Shown here piece by piece: positions 1-6,504 of a stretch of 6,504 nt of DNA. The notes below the pieces were generated by a model. That model was not told the DNA's origin. It ran no database searches and saw only the letters and a program-made list of their open reading frames with translations. The stretch is from Candidatus Aminicenantota bacterium (GTDB taxonomy: Bacteria; Acidobacteriota; Aminicenantia; UBA2199), in NCBI GenBank assembly GCA_023136725.1, contig JAGLQR010000103.1, forward strand, positions 1 to 6,504. The letters run 5' to 3'. A program made the position numbers and the translations under genes. Position 1 is the stretch's first letter. The number at the start of each line of letters is the position of its first letter.

Positions 1-3000
1 AGTATACTTGGTGCAGTAAATTTTTTTAATGTAGCTAAAAAAAATGGTATTAAAGCTATTATCGGGTCGGAAATGTATATCTCTCCGAATGATATTGCTC
101 ACAGGCCCGGGAGGGGTAGCGGTGAAGCAAACTATCACCATCTTGTAGTTCTGGTTAAGAGTGATATCGGTTATAAGAACCTTTCTGAGCTGATCTCAAC
201 TTCATTTATAGATGGATTCTACCGGAAACCGAGGATCGACAAAAAAATTCTTAAAGAACACAGTGAAGGCCTTGTTATTTTGTCTTCATGTATTCAGGGA
301 GAGATCCCATATAATCTTTTAAGAGGGAAAGAGGAAGAAGCATATAAAGCAGCAGAGTGGTACAAAGAAGTATTCGGTGAAGATTTTTATATAGAGATCC
401 AGAATCATGGACTCTCCCAGCAGGTACAAGTGTTACCTAAACTTGTGGAATTGGCGAAAGACCTTTCAATTCCTCTGGTGGCCACAAATGATGTGCATTA
501 TAACAACCGCTCTGATTCAGATGCACGTGAAATACTTATTTGTCTTCAGACCAATGAAGTCCTGAGTAATACTGAAAGAGCTATGAAAAAAGAGACAGAT
601 GAAATGTATCTGAAATCGACAGAGGAGATGGAGGAACTTTTCAGTGATTATCCTGAAGCAATAGATAATACTCTTGTGATTGCAGCAAAGTGTAATTTTG
701 AATTCAGGCTTGGTGAATATTTTCTCCCGAAGTTCCGGGTACCCGATGAGTTTTCAATAGATGAATATTTTGAAAAAATTTGCAGGGAAGGTTTCGAGGA
801 TATTAAGGGGAAACTTGAGAAAGAGGGGAAGGATCTGGTTGTATATGAGAAAAGGCTGAAATATGAGATAGAGAAGATAAGGGAGATGGAATTCCCCAGT
901 TATTTTCTCATAGTGTGGGACATAATAAGGTTCTCTAAAGAGAATGATATTCTGATCGGGCCCGGAAGGGGGTCTGTTGTCGGGAGTCTTGTATCTTATG
1001 TAATGGGCATTACCAGTATCGACCCGCTTGAGTATGACCTTATTTTTGAAAGATTTCTAAATCCTGAGAGAATATCAATGCCGGATATTGATCTGGACTT
1101 TGATCCTGAACGGAGAGAAGATGTTATTGAGTATATCAGGAACAAATATGGTGAGGAGAATGTTGCACAAATAGTTACTTTTGGAAAAATGAAAGCCAAA
1201 ATGGCAATCAGAGATACCGGAAGAGTTCTTGAAGTACCTCTTGGTGATGTAGATAAACTTGCCAAGCTGATCCCTGAGACTCCGAATGTGAGCCTTCGGG
1301 AAGAAGTAGAAAACAATGAGGAGCTGCAAAAGGAAATAAAAAGGATGGAAGCAGCTCCAAGATTAATAGATTATGCACTGAAATTAGAAAATAATATTAG
1401 AAATACCGGAATGCATGCAGCCGGTGTTGTTATAGCACCGAAGAAGCTTATAGAATTTATGCCTCTTTATAAAGCCAAGGATAAGATCGTTACCCAATTT
1501 GAGAAGGAAGAAGTTGAGCAGATCGGATTATTGAAACTGGATATTCTGGGGCTGAAAACCCTCACTATTATAAAGAACATACTCAGCTCAATTAAGGAAA
1601 TTGAGAAAAAAGATCTGGATCTGCAAACAATTCCCCTTGATGACAAAAAAACCTTTAAATTATTTCAAGACGGATATACAGACGGAATATTTCAGTTTGA
1701 AAGTTCCGGAATGAGGGATTATTTGAAGAGGTCCAGACCTCAGAAATTCGAAGATCTGGTAGTGCTTAATGGACTGTACAGACCAGGCCCTCTCGGTACA
1801 GGAATGGCTGATACTTATGTTAATCGGAAAATCGGGAAGGAAAAAGTGAGTTATATATTTAATGAAACTGAGGAGATCCTTAAAGATACATACGGGGTAA
1901 TAGTTTTTCAGGAACAGGTCATGAGGATTTCTCAAATTATTGCAGGTTTCCCGATGAGTAAAGCCGATGAAATGAGAAAGATCATGGGGAAGAAGCAGGT
2001 CCAGAAACTTCCCGCTGTAAAAAAAGATTTTATGGAAGGTGCTGCAAAACGGGGATTCAATAAAAAAAAGGCAGAGGAGCTATTTTTACAAATGAGTACT
2101 TTTGCTCAATATGGATTTAATAAATCTCACTCTACAGCATATGCTAATCTTGCATACCAGACCGCTTACCTGAAAGTACATTTCCCGGTCTACTTCATGT
2201 CATCTCTACTTACAACCGAATCGGATAAATCGTCTACGGACTCAAAGATCATCCAGTATATTTCCGAGTGCAGAAAAATGGGAATCGAAATTCTGCCTCC
2301 GGATATAAACAGGAGTTTTGAGAAGTTCAGAGTGGAATCTGCCGGGTCCATAAGATATGGCCTTAAAGGCCTTAAGAATGTTGGTGATAAAGCAATCAAA
2401 AGTTTTCTGGAAGTGAGAATCAGTGACGGGGAGTTTACAAATTATTCTGATTTTATTACCAGAAGTAATATGTCCAAGACGAACAAAGCGGTCATTGAAA
2501 GTTTGATAAAAGCGGGTGCTTTTGACGTTTTCGGCCTGAAGAGGAGAACCCTTTTTGAGAGTCTTGAGGAAGTTATTCATCAGGCATCCCTGATAGAAAA
2601 AAGGCGTCAGAAAAATCAGAGATCCCTTTTTGTTGATGATGATACAGAAAAAATAGTTATTTCCAAGGATCACCATAATCTTGAGGAGTGGACTGAAGCT
2701 GAAATGATCCAGGGGGAAAAAGAGATTGCAGGGATGTACATCAGCTTGAATCCAATAGAAAAGTATAAAAAAGAGATCAAGAAAATTTCCAACACAAATA
2801 TTTCATCCATCAATTCAGGTGAATTCAGGGGAGATATAGTAAGAATCGGCGGAGTGGTCACATCTTTTAAACAGCGGAAATCCAAGAAAGGTACATTCTA
2901 CGGCGAGTTATTTTTTGAAGATCTTTCAGGAAGGATTAAACTTCTGATTTTTTCAAAGCCCCGGCGAAATGGATTCCGGAATAATGGGAATGATGAGCGT

Positions 3001-3375
3001 GTTAACTGGGATGAGATAAAGGAGGAGTTGAAGCTTGATTTTCCATACTATCTGAAAGGGAGAATTCCGGATAACGGGGATATGAATAAAAATATTTATG
3101 TTGAGGAATTGATCGAACTTGAGACCCTTCTCAAAAAAAGGGCGCGAAAGATTATGATCACTATAGATTATTCGATCCTGAATGATGAATTTTCAGAAGA
3201 ATTGAAGAAAAAAATGGAAAATCACACTGATTCAACCCCGACCTATCTTGTGATCTTAAAAGAGAACAAAGAGAGAGTGATAATTAAATCAGGGAGCCTA
3301 AAACCGACAATTACAATGAAAAAAGATATAGAAAAGATAACCGGTAAAAATACTGTAGAAATTCTATATCAGTAG
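1..3375 (+). CDS. dnaE: DNA polymerase III subunit alpha (5'-truncated by window edge)
   Basis: Catalytic subunit of the replicative DNA polymerase holoenzyme, which extends primed template DNA in the cytoplasm. The frame is open from base 1 and its first residues already match the PHP domain, so the ATG at 73 is internal; about 45-50 N-terminal residues should lie outside the window. Counting codon 1 at base 1, 1124 residues are present. The PHP domain covers about 1-240 with putative metal ligands E24, H47, C97, D164 and H166. The palm carries PDIDLDF (361-367) with catalytic D362 and D364, and the third aspartate D514 in LDILG. The fingers follow to about 775, then a helix-hairpin-helix (GLKGLKNVG, 787-795), a clamp-binding-like QRSLF (873-877), an OB fold (about 943-1025) and a C-terminal domain. 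Length and domain order are those of a DnaE1-type enzyme, not PolC, which carries an exonuclease insertion. It ends in TAG and converges on the minus-strand operon. Identification is firm. Confidence 0.97.
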   Translation, partial: SILGAVNFFNVAKKNGIKAIIGSEMYISPNDIAHRPGRGSGEANYHHLVVLVKSDIGYKNLSELISTSFIDGFYRKPRIDKKILKEHSEGLVILSSCIQGEIPYNLLRGKEEEAYKAAEWYKEVFGEDFYIEIQNHGLSQQVQVLPKLVELAKDLSIPLVATNDVHYNNRSDSDAREILICLQTNEVLSNTERAMKKETDEMYLKSTEEMEELFSDYPEAIDNTLVIAAKCNFEFRLGEYFLPKFRVPDEFSIDEYFEKICREGFEDIKGKLEKEGKDLVVYEKRLKYEIEKIREMEFPSYFLIVWDIIRFSKENDILIGPGRGSVVGSLVSYVMGITSIDPLEYDLIFERFLNPERISMPDIDLDFDPERREDVIEYIRNKYGEENVAQIVTFGKMKAKMAIRDTGRVLEVPLGDVDKLAKLIPETPNVSLREEVENNEELQKEIKRMEAAPRLIDYALKLENNIRNTGMHAAGVVIAPKKLIEFMPLYKAKDKIVTQFEKEEVEQIGLLKLDILGLKTLTIIKNILSSIKEIEKKDLDLQTIPLDDKKTFKLFQDGYTDGIFQFESSGMRDYLKRSRPQKFEDLVVLNGLYRPGPLGTGMADTYVNRKIGKEKVSYIFNETEEILKDTYGVIVFQEQVMRISQIIAGFPMSKADEMRKIMGKKQVQKLPAVKKDFMEGAAKRGFNKKKAEELFLQMSTFAQYGFNKSHSTAYANLAYQTAYLKVHFPVYFMSSLLTTESDKSSTDSKIIQYISECRKMGIEILPPDINRSFEKFRVESAGSIRYGLKGLKNVGDKAIKSFLEVRISDGEFTNYSDFITRSNMSKTNKAVIESLIKAGAFDVFGLKRRTLFESLEEVIHQASLIEKRRQKNQRSLFVDDDTEKIVISKDHHNLEEWTEAEMIQGEKEIAGMYISLNPIEKYKKEIKKISNTNISSINSGEFRGDIVRIGGVVTSFKQRKSKKGTFYGELFFEDLSGRIKLLIFSKPRRNGFRNNGNDERVNWDEIKEELKLDFPYYLKGRIPDNGDMNKNIYVEELIELETLLKKRARKIMITIDYSILNDEFSEELKKKMENHTDSTPTYLVILKENKERVIIKSGSLKPTITMKKDIEKITGKNTVEILYQ
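3346..3374 (-). terminator. Candidate terminator of the mtnP operon, possibly bidirectional
   Basis: Read on the minus strand, 9 bases after the stop of the last operon gene, TACTG (3374-3370) pairs with CAGTA (3355-3351). An inner TAG/CTA pairing adds three base pairs across a 3-base bulge, and five T bases (3350-3346) follow directly. On the plus strand the same hairpin is followed, 11 bases after the stem, by a long T-rich run (3386-3397) that could serve dnaE. The stem is short and poor in GC and lies inside the last codons of dnaE, so this is only a plausible call based on shape and position. Confidence 0.35.
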
Positions 3376-3382
3376 ACTAAAG

Positions 3383-3943
3383 CTATTTTTTTATTTTTAT
3401 CCTGACCTTTCCATTAATGACAGACAGATTAATGTTTGCATCGATAATATTTTCCGAGATCATTTTTAACTTAATTGAATTGATAAGGTCTTCTTTTGAT
3501 TTCCCCTTACTTTTATCACTTTTTTTAATTATCTTATCGTAATCGCTATAAAAAGAATCAAATGATTCCTCGTTATTAAGAGACACTGTTGAATTTTTGC
3601 TAACGCCCTTTTCTTTAGGTGATCTTATTTCATATTTTGGTGTTTTCGAGGGTCTGTTGAGGGTACCAAGTTCAAGTTGATTCAGTTTCTTAAGCCACAT
3701 ATTGTTATAGAGATAAAATCTTGAAGACAAATTCTGGAGAAGGAAATCCAGCTTGCCTGACCTGAGGTCTTTCGATTGTATATCTCTTATGACTTTTTCA
3801 ATATCCAGTCTCTCTTTCTCCGGCGGGATCTTTACTTCACCTGAAAAGAATAAATTGTATTCTGTTTTCAGAGCTTCAATTCTGCCCTCTGTTTTGTGGA
3901 TCAGAGTTTCAAATTTTCTCTGCCTTTCCCTTATAGATTCCAT
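3383..3943 (-). CDS. Unknown protein resembling the MXAN_5187 C-terminal domain
   Basis: A 186-residue soluble, highly charged protein of unknown function with no signal peptide or membrane segment. Residues 1-94 look helical and probably coiled-coil. They contain the pattern LKTEYNLFFSG (25-35), an R/E/I-rich helix (45-56), then LDFLLQNLSSRFYLYNNMWLKKLNQLELGT (65-94 region), in which aromatic and tryptophan residues are spaced as I recall in the MXAN_5187 C-terminal domain. A Ser/Lys/Pro/Asn-rich linker (about 95-127) follows, then a small helix-plus-strand tail (128-186) with FYSDYDKI and a final INGKVRIKIKK, also as in that family. The match is from memory, without a search. It is the third gene of the operon, starting one base after the buk stop. 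Only a distant AGGAAG (21 bases upstream) could serve as ribosome binding site, so translation probably depends on ribosomes finishing buk. Coding status is supported by this spacing and by its intact length. Confidence 0.75.
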   Translation of the reverse strand: MESIRERQRKFETLIHKTEGRIEALKTEYNLFFSGEVKIPPEKERLDIEKVIRDIQSKDLRSGKLDFLLQNLSSRFYLYNNMWLKKLNQLELGTLNRPSKTPKYEIRSPKEKGVSKNSTVSLNNEESFDSFYSDYDKIIKKSDKSKGKSKEDLINSIKLKMISENIIDANINLSVINGKVRIKIKK

Positions 3944-3944
3944 T

Positions 3945-5009
3945 TTAATAGTTTCTAAATGTTTCTTCCTCTTTCAGCACCCGTGCAACTCCTTCGGCGA
4001 GTGATTTCATTTCATCCTCACCGGGATATAGTTTAACAGGTGCAATAAATGATATTCTATCACTTATTAGTTTAACAAGGAACTTTGCGTTTGCCATTCC
4101 TCCGGTTATAAGAATGCGGTCAACTTTACCATTTACTATTGTTGCCATAGCTCCGGTATCTTTTGCTATCTGGTACGCCATCGCTTCAACTACTTCGATT
4201 GTTTTCCTGTCACCGGATATATACATTTCTTCTATCTTCATGAAATCTTTTGTATTCAAATAGGAATTCAGCCCTCCTTCACCAAAAAGGGTTTTTGAGA
4301 ATGTTTTATACTCAGGTTTGTTATCAATGACGTATTTAATTACCTGAAGTATGGGGAGCCCTCCTGATCTGTCTGGAGAAAATGTCCCCTCTTCACTCGA
4401 GTTAATACCATCAATCATTATCCCTTTTTCATGTATTGAAACAGATATCCCGGTTCCGAGATGGATCACGATTAGATTCAGGTCAGAATATTTCACTCCG
4501 GTCTCATTCGCATATCTTTTGCATACGGCCTTCATATTAAGAGCATGGGATAGCATTATTCTTTCAAAAAGAGGGTGTCCTGAATATCTGGCAAGGGGGC
4601 AAAGTTCATCTACTGATATAGGGTCGACAATATAGCAATTAATACCTGCTTTAGATGCAATACTGAAGCCGATCTGTGCGGACAGATGTGAGGCATGAAG
4701 CCCTCTTCTCCCCTCAACAAGATCATTAAGCATAGCTTGATTCACTATGTATGTACCACTCTTCAATGGTTTCAACAGTCCGCCTCTGGCAGATATTGCC
4801 TTTAAATCATTTATGTTCACTCCCTTATTATTAAGAAAATCCAACACGATCTTTTCACGGAATTGGATCTGATCATTTATATTTTCAAAGCTTTTTAATT
4901 CTTCATCAGAGTGTTTTATGGATTCAATAAAAACCGGGTTCTCCATGTCAAAAATAGCGATCTTTGTAGATGTGTTACCAGTATTGATCACAAGTATCGG
5001 TGCGTTCAT
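3945..5009 (-). CDS. buk: Butyrate kinase-family acyl kinase, divergent motifs
   Basis: Member of the acetate/butyrate kinase (ASKHA-fold) family, which reversibly transfers phosphate between ATP and a short-chain carboxylate; in the fermentative direction butyryl phosphate plus ADP gives butyrate plus ATP in the cytoplasm. At 354 residues it has the usual Buk length. Family hallmarks are the N-terminal phosphate loop (NTGNTSTK, 9-16), ARGG (74-77), the HASHL segment (105-109), VDPISVDEL (128-136), HLGTGIS (183-189), FSPDRSGGLP (210-219), GGM (303-305) and the C-terminal PGEDEMKSLAEG (329-340). The usual Buk motifs NPGSTSTK and HxGGGIS are altered to T10/N12 and T186, and the stretch before FSP is one residue shorter and lacks the usual DGEGP, so the substrate may not be butyrate. 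The start is fixed by AAGGAG six bases before the ATG. The gene abuts mtnP. No phosphotransbutyrylase gene is in the window. Confidence 0.92.
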   Translation of the reverse strand: MNAPILVINTGNTSTKIAIFDMENPVFIESIKHSDEELKSFENINDQIQFREKIVLDFLNNKGVNINDLKAISARGGLLKPLKSGTYIVNQAMLNDLVEGRRGLHASHLSAQIGFSIASKAGINCYIVDPISVDELCPLARYSGHPLFERIMLSHALNMKAVCKRYANETGVKYSDLNLIVIHLGTGISVSIHEKGIMIDGINSSEEGTFSPDRSGGLPILQVIKYVIDNKPEYKTFSKTLFGEGGLNSYLNTKDFMKIEEMYISGDRKTIEVVEAMAYQIAKDTGAMATIVNGKVDRILITGGMANAKFLVKLISDRISFIAPVKLYPGEDEMKSLAEGVARVLKEEETFRNY

Positions 5010-5900
5010 TCAGTTCTCCTTCTTTAAGTACTTTTCTATTATTGGTCTCATTCTTTTCAATGTGTCATTCTGTAAATGATTAAGGTCAGTAAGTACAGCT
5101 CCTTCAAGGGAGTTATTGCATCCGCAATTTGATCCCGTTGAGTTAACAGCTGTAATCAATTTTTTTATAAGCTGAAGTCCGCTTGAAATATTTTTATTTA
5201 AATTTTCCACAACCATTTCAGCGGTTACATGCTCGGTCTCAGGGTGCCAGCAGTCATAGTCAGTTATAAATGCCAGCGGGATAAAACATATCTCGAGCTC
5301 TTTTGCAAACTTCGCTTCGAGAGCCTGGGTCATCCCTATAACAGAACAATCGGCTCTCCTGTAGGATTCCGATTCAGCTTTTGAAGAAAATTGGGGCCCT
5401 TCCATGTTGAAGTAAGTCCCACCAAAGTGCGTTTCAAGGCCTATCTCTTTTGCAGTATCATATGCGATCTTAGTATAGAAAGGGCAAACTGGATTTGCCA
5501 TCGAAACATGAGCAACGATCCCCTTCTCAAAATAGGTTTTTTCTCTTTTAAATGTATTGTCAATATACTGGTCAGGGATGAGAAGATGGGTCGGTTTAAT
5601 ATTCTCTTTCAGAGATCCCACAGCAGTAGATGATATAAGTTTGTCAACACCAAGAACTTTCATTGCGTATAGATTGGCCCTGTAGTTTACTTCTGAGGGA
5701 TTAAGTCTATGGCCTGTACCGTGTCTTGCAAGAAATGCAACGTTTGCTCCTCCGATCTCTCCGGTTACGATCTTGTCAGATGGTTTCCCGTATGGCGTCT
5801 CAACCTCTTTCAGATCAATATTTTCTATAACGTCAAGATTGTAAAGTCCGCTTCCCCCGATTATCCCGATCCTGTTTCCGATTGAATTCAATTTGCTCAT
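5010..5900 (-). CDS. mtnP: S-methyl-5'-thioadenosine phosphorylase
   Basis: Cleaves methylthioadenosine with phosphate to adenine and 5-methylthioribose-1-phosphate, clearing the by-product of polyamine synthesis and feeding methionine and purine salvage; cytoplasmic. The 296-residue product has the standard purine nucleoside phosphorylase family-2 layout: phosphate-binding GGSGLY (15-20), RHGTGHRLNPSEVNYRAN (59-76), AVGSL (93-97), DQYIDNT (110-116), AHVSMANPVC (130-139), the ribose/methionine-site MEGPQFSSKAES (166-177) and TDYDCW (213-218). The two aspartates of TDYDCW are the known determinants of 6-aminopurine (adenine) preference, where guanosine/inosine phosphorylases carry asparagine, so MTAP is preferred over PNP. 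A C-terminal CGC motif and TDL also fit bacterial MTAPs. The start ATG follows GGGAGGG closely and is the only ATG before the phosphate loop. It is the first gene of the operon; no mtnA or other methionine-salvage gene is in view. Confidence 0.93.
   Translation of the reverse strand: MSKLNSIGNRIGIIGGSGLYNLDVIENIDLKEVETPYGKPSDKIVTGEIGGANVAFLARHGTGHRLNPSEVNYRANLYAMKVLGVDKLISSTAVGSLKENIKPTHLLIPDQYIDNTFKREKTYFEKGIVAHVSMANPVCPFYTKIAYDTAKEIGLETHFGGTYFNMEGPQFSSKAESESYRRADCSVIGMTQALEAKFAKELEICFIPLAFITDYDCWHPETEHVTAEMVVENLNKNISSGLQLIKKLITAVNSTGSNCGCNNSLEGAVLTDLNHLQNDTLKRMRPIIEKYLKKEN
5016..5021 (-). promoter_or_regulatory. Shine-Dalgarno of buk inside the end of mtnP
   Basis: AAGGAG lies six bases before the buk ATG and within the last codons of mtnP. 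The mtnP TGA (5012-5010) directly touches the ATG (5009-5007), giving TGAATG. This supports the chosen buk start and implies translational coupling of the two genes. Confidence 0.8.
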
Positions 5901-5902
5901 AT

Positions 5903-5909
5903 CCCTCCC
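5903..5909 (-). promoter_or_regulatory. Purine-rich ribosome binding site of mtnP
   Basis: GGGAGGG precedes the mtnP ATG with only about three bases between the GGAGG core and the start codon, tighter than the usual five to nine. A TTG three codons downstream would give a more usual spacing, but the ATG is kept as the likelier start. Confidence 0.65.
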
Positions 5910-5921
5910 GTATTAATTAGT

Positions 5922-5951
5922 ATTCTTAATAGATTGTGCCGATAATGTCAA
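5922..5951 (-). promoter_or_regulatory. Candidate sigma-70-type promoter of the mtnP-buk operon
   Basis: A perfect -35 hexamer TTGACA (5951-5946) is followed after 18 bases by AAGAAT (5927-5922), which matches four of six -10 consensus positions. Transcription would start near 5915, giving a leader of about 15 bases that is almost wholly the ribosome binding site and leaves no room for a riboswitch. The position between the end of the upstream gene and mtnP fits. The -10 box is the weak part of the call. Confidence 0.5.
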
Positions 5952-6006
5952 GGAAAATTTATTCGGTAATTTGTTCTGAGAAAGCTTTAGAAATCAGATC
6001 TCAGCT

Positions 6007-6504
6007 TCAATGTGGCAGCTCAGACAGAACTATATCACCATAGCTGGTATTGATATTAATTTCTGAACCACTTCCTGTTCTGGAAAATGTTGTTAAATAT
6101 TTTGCTTTGACCGAACTAATCTCAAGATTTGATCTGTTTGTGATGTCTCCGTATTTAGTATTCATACTGAGGGAAGGGTCAGTATTTCCGGGAATCTTCA
6201 GCGAAATGTCGGAATAAGAGTTGGTCACAAATATTTTTTTGAACATCGACTTTAATGAGAGATCAAGATCCCCGTGTGACAGGAGGACGTTCAGAGATGA
6301 TCCTTCCAGATTTTTTAACCTGACCTTGTTGTAAGAGTTTTTTATTGCAATTGACTCGGAATCTAATCCATCAGCAATGATCTTGCAATGTCTGGAAGTT
6401 ATCAGCAACTCCCTTGTAGTAATATCTGACAAACTTATCATGTTGTGAGAGTTCTTTATTTTGATATGATTTGATTTTATTTCTGAGAGTGTCATTTTGG
6501 TGTG
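6007..6504 (-). CDS. DUF4097-type beta-solenoid protein, C-terminal part (5' end outside window)
   Basis: The frame is open to the right edge, and the first in-window ATG (6495) has no ribosome binding site before it, so the gene almost certainly begins beyond the window; 165 residues are visible. The protein is made of short alternating strands rich in S, N, T, I and L. From the ATG at 6495, turns with an N/S/T-x-[H/Y]-x-[D/N/K] pattern fall at H17, H36, Y55, H74, Y94, Y115 and Y152, a spacing of about 19 residues, with typical forms SYSDISL, KYGDI and SYGDIVL. This is the pattern of the DUF4097 (putative adhesin-like) right-handed beta-solenoid family. Such proteins are often encoded near anti-sigma factors or membrane proteins and are often exported, but the N-terminus that would show a signal peptide is not visible. 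Function unknown. It may be transcribed in the same direction as the mtnP operon, but a promoter separates them. Confidence 0.8.
   Translation of the reverse strand, partial: HTKMTLSEIKSNHIKIKNSHNMISLSDITTRELLITSRHCKIIADGLDSESIAIKNSYNKVRLKNLEGSSLNVLLSHGDLDLSLKSMFKKIFVTNSYSDISLKIPGNTDPSLSMNTKYGDITNRSNLEISSVKAKYLTTFSRTGSGSEININTSYGDIVLSELPH

Noticed and set aside
73..75. ATG at 73 as the true start of dnaE
   Set aside because: The same frame is open back to base 1 and those residues match the conserved PHP domain; there is no ribosome binding site before this ATG.
2242..2676. 144-residue minus-strand reading frame inside dnaE
   Set aside because: It lies wholly antisense to the strongly conserved fingers and helix-hairpin-helix region of dnaE, and its product resembles no known family; it is a shadow frame.
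4351..4635. Plus-strand reading frame of 94 residues inside buk
   Set aside because: It is antisense to conserved Buk motifs and has no recognisable product; a shadow frame.
5010..5900. Purine nucleoside phosphorylase (inosine/guanosine type) instead of MtnP
   Set aside because: TDYDCW with two aspartates marks adenine-type specificity, and the overall motifs match MTAP more closely.
5976..6004. Inverted repeat CTGAGA/TCTCAG with a 17-base loop just after the DUF4097-type gene
   Set aside because: The stem is only six base pairs with a long loop and is not followed by a T run on the minus strand, so it is not a convincing terminator.
6493..6495. ATG at 6495 as the start of a complete 162-residue protein
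   Set aside because: No ribosome binding site precedes it, the frame continues to the window edge, and the sequence begins in the middle of the beta repeats.

Overview
The window holds ordinary chromosomal genes from an AT-leaning bacterium that uses the standard code: TGA ends two of the genes, and a Shine-Dalgarno AAGGAG is visible. The lineage cannot be fixed from this sequence. A butyrate kinase points to an anaerobic or fermentative acyl-phosphate metabolism. The MXAN_5187-type domain and the DUF4097 protein are, from memory, commonest in Acidobacteria-, Deltaproteobacteria- and FCB-like groups. The organism is therefore probably Gram-negative and possibly from an uncultured phylum; this is inference.

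Layout. Bases 1-3375 (+ strand) carry nearly all of dnaE, the replicative DNA polymerase III alpha subunit, cut at its 5' end by the window edge. It converges with a compact minus-strand operon that reads, in transcription order, mtnP (5900-5010, methylthioadenosine phosphorylase), buk (5009-3945, butyrate-kinase family) and a small unknown protein (3943-3383) resembling the MXAN_5187 C-terminal domain. The mtnP stop and buk start touch (TGAATG), and buk and the third gene are one base apart, so the three are very probably co-transcribed and translationally coupled. A TTGACA-type promoter and a strong purine-rich ribosome binding site lie just before mtnP, and a modest hairpin followed by a T run sits just after the third gene, inside the end of dnaE. 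Upstream of the promoter, also on the minus strand, is the 3' part of a DUF4097-type beta-solenoid gene that runs off the right edge (6504-6007).

How the genes work together. MtnP removes the methylthioadenosine produced by polyamine and related synthesis, giving adenine and methylthioribose-1-phosphate. Buk would interconvert an acyl phosphate and a short-chain fatty acid with ADP/ATP. No phosphotransbutyrylase gene accompanies buk here, and its nucleotide/phosphate motifs differ from the usual butyrate kinase pattern, so its true substrate is open. I see no mobile element, CRISPR array, tRNA or rRNA. No clearly new system is evident; the most interesting points are the divergent Buk, its pairing with mtnP, and the unknown third protein of the operon.
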